From the NCBI GenBank assembly GCA_015039465.1, contig MU130299.1, positions 268,476-332,475 on the forward strand: DNA of 64,000 nt, given 5' to 3'. This document shows, piece after piece, positions 56,203-64,000 of the stretch; position 1 is the first letter of the stretch, and each line of letters opens with the position of its first letter. The notes beneath the pieces are model-generated. The model saw only the letters and a program-made list of their open reading frames with translations. It had not been told where the DNA came from and did no database searches. The position numbers and the translations under genes are program-made. The DNA is from Phlegmacium glaucopus (taxonomy: Eukaryota; Basidiomycota; Agaricomycetes; Agaricales; Cortinariaceae).

Positions 56203-56539
56203 TAGGTTGTCCTGGGATGTCCTGGGATGTCCTGGGTAGTGATGTGACACTAACAAATTACCCAAGGCTACCTAAGGCCAAAATCATTTTTCCTGATGCC
56301 TACATCCAATAACATGATGCACAAAGATCAAGAGTTGGGCAATGCCCTGTGAGCATGATTAAACAAATAGATTTTAGCAGGATGTGAAGCATATGGACAG
56401 AAACCAGATGTCAGATAAGTTGCAAAGGTGGATACTCATGCTGAGAAGAACAAGGGGTACAGATAAGTTGCAAATGTGGATACTTGTGCTGAGTAGTGTT
56501 ACCAAAGTTCAGTTCAGTTTGGTTCTTCAACTATTTTTG

Positions 56540-57400
56540 GAGAACCGATATAAATTGTTGTTTGTGTTGTTATATAACACCAACCAGAGAGCAATGGACT
56601 AGTCTTTAAGTCAAAAGCCTCTCTGTTGTTCATTTAGGGAAGGTATAACCTTGACTTGTAACACACAGAGGTAAGGGGCAAGAGTAGAGGTGAGGAGGAT
56701 GAGGATGAATGAGAAAGAGTCTTCAGTAAGACTATAGCAGTAGACAGTATGGGACAGTAACAGATAAGGCTGAAAAAGCAAACTTGAGGGAGGAATTCAC
56801 TGGAACTCCACTGAGATGATGACTGTAAGAGACTAAGAATGAATTTGGGGAAACTGGGGGAAACTACCTATCCTGGTACAAAAGAGCAGTATTTATACCC
56901 TAAGGATGAGGCTATGTAGAACAATAAAAAAGAAAGAAGTATGTGCTGTCAAAGGAAGAAAGATAAAGAGAGGACAGCTGCGAGAAGAAAAGAACAATGG
57001 AAAAGAAGAAGGAACAATTAAAAAAAATCTGGAAAGTGTCAAAGTGCAAGAGAAAAGAAGGCAGTGTACACAGTCCAATAGCAAAAATATATCAACTCCA
57101 TAGGCATGTGGTCATGTCAAAAATGTGAAAGGTCCTGAGTCAACACTTGAAAGGCACAGCCTTGTTCCCAAGAAAATACTACTTGCCCATGATCCCATAT
57201 CGTGCAGCCTTGATAACACTTGACACACTGCAAGAATAATCCTCTGCTGCTGATTCATCTGCAACTCCTGCTTAGTCATGATCCTCCTGGACTTCCTAAA
57301 TTGTCATAAAGAGGGTGGGAAGGCTTCAGGTGCCATGTGAATGATGGTTTTGGCAGTGAATGATAAGATAAGAGGTAGATAATTGAGGATAGGGGACTGA
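56540..57400. repeat. Dispersed repeat D, less interrupted copy
   Basis: Matches 9031-9697 and 11650-11830. It keeps about 430 bp (56775-57205) that are replaced by an insertion in the other copy, and holds the empty TA site of the fold-back MITE at 56727-56728. A minus-strand ORF at 57276-57773 overlaps its right part and has no recognisable domain. Confidence 0.7.
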
Positions 57401-58597
57401 GTGAGATCCAGGAGCGAGGCATAGCAAGATAGAAAGCTGATGGGAAGACTTGTGGGTCCATAGCCACAACAACAATGACAAAGCCTTTTACATAATGGGA
57501 GATGTAGCTGATGCGTCCATGAAGGGGCCATTCTTGAAATGATGGGCCAAAGATATGATCAAACACAAGCCAATGACCAATGTGAATAGTAGATTGATTG
57601 CTTTGTTGAATAGCTAGCCAAGGAACAAACAGATGGTAGATGTTTAGGAGCATGTTGATAGTGTAAATGATAGACAGCATAGTGTGAGACATTGAGAATA
57701 TGATGAGTGATGAGGATGATAACGTTGAACAAATGATTTGTTGACCAGGAATGCGATTCAGGGCTGCTTCCAAAATAGGTAAGTGAATTCAAAGTCCGCT
57801 TATTTTCATGATGGCAACTTTTAAGCTTTCTTCTCATGCTACCAATCAGTATTGGTGCACGATAATGGTACTGAGGAGTATTAGTTTATTTGATGGACAA
57901 TTCACTCAGGTCAGTCATCATGTATTAATTAGGGTCATAACTAACAGAAACACAATTCAGGATGCATTCATGAAAAACTTAACCCAGAACACAGGGGCAG
58001 CTGAAAGGTAAAAAATGTATTGAAGAAAAAGGCCAGCTATACAGAAGAGGAGGTGTCAATGATGCACACTAAGCTGACCAAAATGGACATAGATAAGGAG
58101 ATGGACTGCGAGGAGAGCAATAGTGTTGAAAAAGCATGACAGTTATCCATACGGTACTAGGTAGCATAGTGCTCGACAATGCTACAGAATGTTTCAAAGA
58201 CCTTGCAAAGACCTCGATTGCACCAATTGAGAGAAAATATACAAAATATATTGAAAGAGACATTATATATAGCTCAATAATAGATGTTTTATAATGAATA
58301 ATACTACAGAAGATTTTGATAGCGTCTTTGTGAGCGTTGAGTTTCTTAAATGGGAGCAGTGACTTTTACAGTGTTTTTGTGTGGCAAACAAGGCCATCAC
58401 CATCAACACATGCAATCATGGAAGTTACCGGCAAGTCTTGTGTTACCTTTGAACACTGCATCCACTTATAAGAACAAGCCCCTAAAGGGGACTCATAAAA
58501 ACACTACTGCTCACTACCATATAAGTGGTGAGGAACAGACCACCAATCAAACCAACAAGTGGAAATCCAGACATGTTCTGGCCATCCCTTGAAACCA
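57400..58597. other. No recognisable gene
   Basis: AT-rich DNA with ORFs of 60-165 codons on both strands (for example 57276-57773 minus and 58350-58592 plus) that overlap one another and show no motif. They may include decayed exons, but nothing supports a specific call. Confidence 0.35.
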
Positions 58598-58605
58598 CCA
58601 GCAGT

Positions 58606-58878
58606 TAGTGTTGTTGAGGCTGGCTTGAGCAATTTTAGTATTTTGCAAATAGCATGACACCATGTACTCTGATTGCTTAGTGTTGGGAGATGACCCCCTG
58701 GCTTATAGGGTCCTTTATATGTGGAAATATTTATATAATTTTATGGGATTTATTAGAATTTATATTACCATCAAGCCATTAGCCAGGGGGTCATCTCCCA
58801 ACACTAAGCAATCAGAGTACATGGTGTCATGCTATTTGCAAAATACTAAAATTGCTCAAGCCAGCCTCAACAACACTA
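58606..58878. mobile_element. hAT-type fold-back MITE, perfect 8-bp TSD
   Basis: A 273-bp palindrome with ends TAGTGTTGTTGAGGCTGGC and its complement. CCAGCAGT is duplicated exactly at 58598-58605 and 58879-58886. The outer TAGTGTTG is shared with 17086-17422, but the interiors differ. Confidence 0.92.
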
Positions 58879-58886
58879 CCAGCAGT

Positions 58887-60700
58887 AGCCATTGCATTTC
58901 CTTTAGGAAGTTTCAAATAAAAATCTGCAAGAGGCTCTATTCCAGCACCAGATCCACCAGACTAGCATGTTGGAGGCCCAATAAAAAAATCAGGAAAAAG
59001 CAGGAGGGTTGTGAATAATGTGCTGAGGCAATGGTCAGCACAGTTCTGTTTAACTGTATTTGGCCAGTGGTCTTTTTTTTACAACTGTGCTTGCAGCATC
59101 TGCATCACTTTTGAATATGCCCGGCAAAAATGGTCCAGCTAGACAGGTTTCTGCACCTGTAGTACCTCATATTTCTCATGTCGATGGATCTTTCACTGAT
59201 CCTGAAAAAATTTGAAGCAAAGTAGAGGTCCATCCAACTCCTACTATTCAAATCATCCAGGATAAATTTTGCCAAAAACAACATCTTTCCACTCATACAC
59301 TACCTGTCCTGACTTTCTTCAAGTAAACTCCTCAATTTCTGCCATTTATGCAGCTGCACACATGCTTGTGTTGCCATTGATGCTGAAGAGTCATACTTTG
59401 GCATATGACAGACGTGGTGATTTCATACTACATGACTTGGCCCAGGCCAAAGAAGCAATTGCGGCCCTCGAGAACATCCTCCTTAACCATTTTTCAAGGA
59501 CCTTGCGGTAATGGCTGTGAGAACCACAGATGGCGAAATTTGGTCTTATCCAGTTAACACTGTAATTATATTTTCTCATGTTACTGAATCATTAAATCTC
59601 TCTTTTTTTCTTTTTAGGCATTGGCCATCCTATCCTTCATGGGTAAACAGCCAGCTTCGCTCCCTGAAGACCGTTCAGCATGACATTTTTTTCTCTCAGG
59701 TGGGTCCATTACCAATAGTTGAACTTCATCTGTCTGTCTACATCTATCTCTGCATCTTCTATTCCTTCTGCATCATCTTTAGGTCTTCCTTCCTCTGGCA
59801 CAGCTACTTCCACATTGGGTCTTTCTCACCTCCATACCTTATCTACCCCAACTCATTCCATCCACCCAATTTCATCCTTGGTTCCTAACCCCTGACTTCA
59901 GGTCCTAGGTTATATGACTGTGCACTTAAAGTGCCAGGTTGTAAAGTCGTTGTGACCCAGGTGAGACCTAGCTTATTGCTTGGGTTTAACAGGCAATCTG
60001 TCAACCCTGTCTACAACTGGCAGAGTGTTGTATCTGATGTTGATGCCCGTCCAGCAGTTTACACCTACCCAAACCTCTCATCATGACTATGGTTATGATT
60101 GTGGGCATGTGCCAGTAGTTGCTCCTATTCCTACTCTAGGTACAGGAGGAGTCCTCACATATAAAACAGGAATGAGATTGAGAACCACCCAACTATGTGT
60201 TCTGTTTCTCATGGGAAGAGTTTATCTTCTTTCATGGAAGCATCAGTGCCCATAGCAAGGATGGAGATGTTGAGATTGATATTGAAGATGATGGGAAGGG
60301 TGGGTATGGGAGAGGGAGAGTGTATGGTAGAACTGGGATGTGGAAGGGGATGCAGATGGTATGGATGATGAGGACAAGGAAGATAACAATGACAATGAAC
60401 ATTATGGTCATAACCATGGGGCATAACCACAAACATCATGACAATGATGATGGAGACCGGACTCAGAGTGAGACCCACCACCATACACAATATGCCTCTC
60501 GTTATACCGCTTCTCGCATGGAGTGGGTATGGAGATTGATGTCAGGTTGCTTTCGGCCTCAGCTTTGGCTTCTGTATGGGTGAAGCTCAGCGAACCTCTT
60601 TCATGGCCGCTCCCAATCTCAGTCATCCATTCTCTTTAGCACTATCTGGTTCCTATCACAAGTTTCTGGGGCACACTATAGTTTGTCAATGATTGATGGA
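58887..60700. other. Weak coding-like stretches, not identified
   Basis: A plus-strand frame at 59269-59511 (AYDRRGDFILHDLAQAKEAI...) and pieces at 59600-60600, ending in an Asp/Gly- and His-rich stretch, may be exons of a decayed gene. No domain is recognisable and frames change often. The His/Asp-rich part (60200-60580) is repetitive GATGATGGAGA DNA. Confidence 0.3.
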
Positions 60701-60702
60701 TG

Positions 60703-60951
60703 TGTTGAGATAATTTTGCAGCTAGAACAGAGAATTGTAACTAGGTAGTTGTTAGATGTAATATTAAGTGAATAAATGAATGAACTCACGTCTCAACTTT
60801 AGTATAAAGTTGAGACTCACTATAGTAAAAATCGTGACTAAAGAATGTGACGGTTATTGTAACATGAGAAAAATAAAATGAGTGATTAAGATATCAAAAG
60901 ATAAGAAGACTTAAGAATAAAACAATGAGTTGAAACTCGTATAATCTAACA
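60703..60951. mobile_element. Short solo-LTR-like element, exact 5-bp TSD
   Basis: 249 bp, beginning TGTTGAGATAA and ending TATAATCTAACA, with GGATG duplicated at 60698-60702 and 60952-60956. TG...CA ends and a 5-bp duplication mark an LTR; the size fits a miniature LTR family. A related copy is at 12610-12839. Confidence 0.75.
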
Positions 60952-61390
60952 GGATGTTGTACAACTCTTTTCTTAACACCTTTTGATGATTTGTGGGACC
61001 TTTTTTTTTTGTATAGCCTTTTTTTCATCACGTCTGCTTAAATCTTTTGTTTCCCTCTCTTTTCTTTGTTCTACTTTTCTGCATGATCCTCCATCTGTGT
61101 ACCACTGCCACCACCACCCACTCCAAGTCACCACATCCATGCATCCACACCTTCCTTGTTACTGATAGGCTATTGTTTTTGTTTTGTTTATCATCATTGT
61201 TTCTGTACTACTTTTGTGATACTCTGTAGTCTTGTATAAACAATGAAAAAAAAAAACAATTCAAACTCTGAAACAAAATGATCCAACTAGTTTTCTTGCT
61301 CTATATGTTCTTTTTAATTTCACTTCTTAGCTCCTTATTAAAGGGTTTAAATGATCATCTTTGATACCTCTTGGATACAAAATGGAAAAA

Positions 61391-62405
61391 CTAATATGTA
61401 TTAACAATATGCTGCCGCCAAGTTACAGTATCCAACTGCACACGATCATTGTTACCATATGCCACAGGCACCTGTCCTCTGAAGATGTCAGAAAGTAATA
61501 TGTATAAAGGTGTTGCAGTATGGGTCCAGTCAGCAGCCCAGACCATGCGGGCTTGCCTCCTCCGAGCTGCTTGTGAGCCTGGTGCAGGGTGAATGTCAGA
61601 GTCTCTCCACAATTGGATGATGATTGTTGGAAAATTTGGGAAGGGAGCAATGGGGGGGCTGATTGAAAGGAGGATGACCAGCTGTACCTGAAGAAGTTCT
61701 GGTGAGTAGGTGGCAACAAAGGAAGAAATTGGCTGACCTCAGGCATGTGTTCGAGCCAAAGCCTTGCATCAATTTTCAGCTGTGCAAGACTTTCTGAATC
61801 CCCAACCTCAAGGACAATGCTAGGAGGGCCAAATGTGGTAGGCCTGATAGCAGCATCTGCCTGCTTCATCCTTGGTCCAACTTGGAAGGCTGGAGGAAGA
61901 AGGGTAAGCCCAAACTCAAATTATGGATTCTATCAAACATACTTGTTGCTCCAATGCCAATAGGCATTGCAGAACGTAGTTGGGTCAATTGTGAAAGACC
62001 AACAAAGAGGTTGGGGATCCAGTAACAAAGGGCTGTCTGATGGAGTGCACCTGGCAGGTACCTAACAATGAAGTTATAGTCATCACTGTATGTTACCCTA
62101 AAACAATGTCAGAAATTGGGCCTTTGTATGATGTCAACTAACTCAACTAACCTCATTGCCTTTCGTTCCTCTTCTCTGTCAAGCAAGGCATGGGCAGACT
62201 CAAGTTGTTCCAGATGAATGTTGAATGAGTAGATGTGTACACGTCTGTGTGAAGCACTGCAAGTATAAAATAGATAAGATAAATTATCAGGTTACAAAGA
62301 GGTTACAGGCTAGCTCACTTTTTTATGCTTGATTGAATTTGATTCACAGCTTTTCGGTATGTAGTTTCATTGCCAGAAGGACTCAAAGACATTGTTAAGC
62401 CGTAC
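61391..62405 (-). pseudogene. Decayed gene with a restriction-endonuclease-like motif
   Basis: On the minus strand, upstream pieces MSHTPLQSPMYGLTMSLSPS, VHIYSFNIHLEQLESAHALL and DDYNFIVRYLPGALHQTALC lead into a frame at 61423-61869 with TFGPPSIVLEVGDSESLAQL and ARLWLEH. This E-V-G-x-S-E-S...L..DA..WL pattern resembles PD-(D/E)XK/Uma2-type nucleases found as multicopy proteins in basidiomycetes; that link is from memory and weak. The C-terminal part (LLSDIFRGQVPVAYGNNDR) is in a shifted frame, so the copy is probably inactive. Confidence 0.4.
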
Positions 62406-62623
62406 ATAGGGGATTGCAGTGGAGTATGACTCATCAGCAGTGAAGATTGACATATGAGCAAGGAAGCCTAGTTATTTCTTAGAAGAGGAAGAGGGAGTGG
62501 TGGTCTGTGAAGAAGAGGCAAGCAATCTCAGCACAGCATGTGTGCCCATGTTTGGGTCACGGAGTTGCTCCTACATATAGCTCACGCGATGTTCAAGCCG
62601 ATATAATTGGTCTTTCGACACCC

Positions 62624-64000
62624 ATGGCACCAACCCCGAAATCTCAAATTCAAATGACCTGTCAGAAATTAAAGGTGGCCGCGACTCTTCGCGCAAGAAC
62701 TGTCAAGCTTGACGCTGCCAGCAGAGGGTCTCCTTTATCGCTAAAAAGGCTGGATCCATTGACAACTGTAAGTCTTCTTTCTCAATATTTAGTAAAACAG
62801 GATAAATAACTAAACCTCAACAGACCAGTTTTCGAGGGGCTCGACCCCTACGCTCATCCCATCGGCTACTACTAGCCTTGCAGCCTCATCGCCTCAAAAC
62901 CAAAAGGGAAAAGGAAAAGCCAAAGAGAAATCTCGTGTTGCTTCAACTTTAAACATGCCTGACGATATTGGTAGGCCTCCGGATGTTGAGGATTTATACA
63001 TGTACACGAACTTATTATTTTGTAGCGACCAGCTTTATGGATGGACAAGTATGAACCTACAACTGAGGTGTGTCATGATTAGCTTCATGTTTTTAATTGC
63101 ATTTAAATACCCTGCTAGGCAGAATTAGCTGTACATGTCAGGAAAGTGGGGGATGTCCGTCGTTGGTTAACTGAAGCCTTCGATGGCGGTCCTTTGGGTA
63201 AATTAAAAAAGTACAGGGTGTGTCCTTTGCTTTTGGCCTGCCTCAGTCGTCTGAGATATAAAAAGTAGAGAATCCTCGCGTTGACCGGGCCCGCCGGTAC
63301 AGGGAAAACGTCCACAATTCGAGTTCTTGCTCGTGAAATGGGGTTCGAAATTATGGAATGGCGAAATGCAGTAGGGGAGGCATCTTCAACAATTTACGGT
63401 ACTATTTCTCCCTGCCTATACCAATCTATTTCATAGATGAATCTGCATCTCTGCCCAGTACTTCAACCGGATTTCATCCTGAATTTGATCAGAATTATGA
63501 AGGCATTTTCAGCAGGTTCGAGGCATTTCTAACTCGAGCCTCGACTTGTCAAAACATTTTCACCAACGTCGATACTCAACTCTCTCAATCTACTACCACG
63601 ACCAAATCTACACCAAGGCGCCATATCATCCTACTTGAAGATCTGCCCAATATCTTACACGCAAGAACACAAGCGCAATTCCACAAGGCTCTCAACTCTC
63701 TAGGCACCTGCCAACCCAGCAGTACCACTCGTGATTATCATTAGTGACGCTGGAATGCGAGGCGAAGCCACTGATGAACGAATAGCGGGTGGTTCAGGAT
63801 GGAATAAAATGCAAATTGTGGATGTAAGGACCGTCTTGTCGAAAGATCTTTTGGGAGGGCCTTACGTTACTGAAATAGGGTACTTTTATCCTTCATTTAT
63901 CTTTTTCCTTTATATTTAAGGCTCAATATGCATTTTTAGATTTAATCCTGTCGCACCAACACTCCTTCGTAAAGCTGTCCAAGCCCTTCTTAAGACCCAT
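62624..64000 (+). pseudogene. RAD17: Second RAD17 copy, frameshifted, truncated by the window
   Basis: It is nearly identical to 37116-38500 in exons and introns, from the ATG at 62624. Exon 1 (62624-62767) and exon 2 (62829-62970) have the same lengths as in the first copy. Exon 3 starts one base later and holds two extra bases, which breaks the frame before KYEP. Exon 6 lacks 8 bases around 63702 (SLGTCQPSS instead of SLVASAPANP), giving an early stop. Walker A (GPAGTGKT) and the LLEDLPN box are still legible. Resemblance to the first copy begins around the ATG, upstream flanks being unrelated. It runs off the window inside exon 7. Confidence 0.88.

Larger units (their letters stand above)
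54453..56298. mobile_element. CATCAGG-ended element carrying two nested MITEs
   Basis: Ends and body match 50702-51660 (CATCAGGAAAAATGACTTC; GGCGCTCAGGTCAAG; TTTTTCCTGATG). Without the nested elements (782 and 211 bp plus duplications) it is about 840 bp. The left flank TA is clear, the right is not. Confidence 0.8.

Overview
The window reads as transposon-dominated DNA from a filamentous basidiomycete, most likely an Agaricomycete. The reasons are intron-rich RAD17 with 48-70 bp introns, a DUF6589-type gene, a chromodomain Ty3/gypsy element, a two-gene PIF/Harbinger element, a Pif1/Helitron-type helicase fragment and a pogo-like remnant. The DNA is AT-rich outside a few islands. I saw no rRNA, CRISPR array, prokaryotic operon or convincing tRNA gene. 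All calls come from reading the sequence; nothing was searched against a database.

Layout. 1-2.2 kb: DUF6589-type pseudogene (minus), cut by the window edge. 2.2-5.4 kb: a 1.2 kb fold-back element, a dispersed 37-bp motif and AT-rich repeats. 5.4-7.6 kb: a three-level nest (hAT-type MITE inside a solo LTR inside another LTR). 7.7-13.8 kb: non-autonomous elements whose arms are built from short repeated words, a TA-flanked fold-back MITE, and a small zinc-finger gene start. 15.5-16.07 kb: pogo-like transposase remnant. 16075-22515: a complete PIF/Harbinger element with TAA target duplications, a Myb/SANT-like gene (plus) and a DDE transposase gene (minus), broken open by at least five later insertions. 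23.2-24.3 kb: an LTR-like element and a palindrome. 24553-33289: a complete Ty3/gypsy chromodomain element on the minus strand with 5-bp target duplications (ACCCG), decayed gag-pol, a solo LTR inside pol, and an antisense spliced gene with a Zn2Cys6-like cysteine cluster that is itself split by a MITE.

33.3-37 kb: a hypothetical ORF and nested TIR elements. 37116-39808: the one clear cellular gene, RAD17 (checkpoint clamp loader), in 11 exons with one apparent internal frameshift. 41.8-42.9 kb: decayed minus-strand remnants of RSA3 (ribosome assembly) and of the PurE domain of ADE2. 43.1-47.2 kb: a 4.1 kb TIR element without a recognisable transposase. 48.5-50.2 kb: a minus-strand gene with tandemly duplicated, phase-matched exons lying upstream of a Pif1-type helicase motif. 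50.7-57.4 kb: CATCAGG-ended elements carrying nested hAT-like and CACTA-like MITEs, a truncated fold-back and tandem repeats. 58.6-62.4 kb: further MITEs, a 249-bp LTR-like element and a decayed ORF with a restriction-endonuclease-like motif. 62624-64000: a second, frameshifted RAD17 copy running off the window.

Three themes link the regions. First, most insertions can be dated relative to one another from nesting and exact target duplications. Second, several in-frame stops in unrelated genes are TGA where arginine CGA is expected, which points to cytosine deamination in a CpG context (RIP-like or methylation-driven). Third, many non-autonomous elements share similar ends but carry different short repeated words in their arms.
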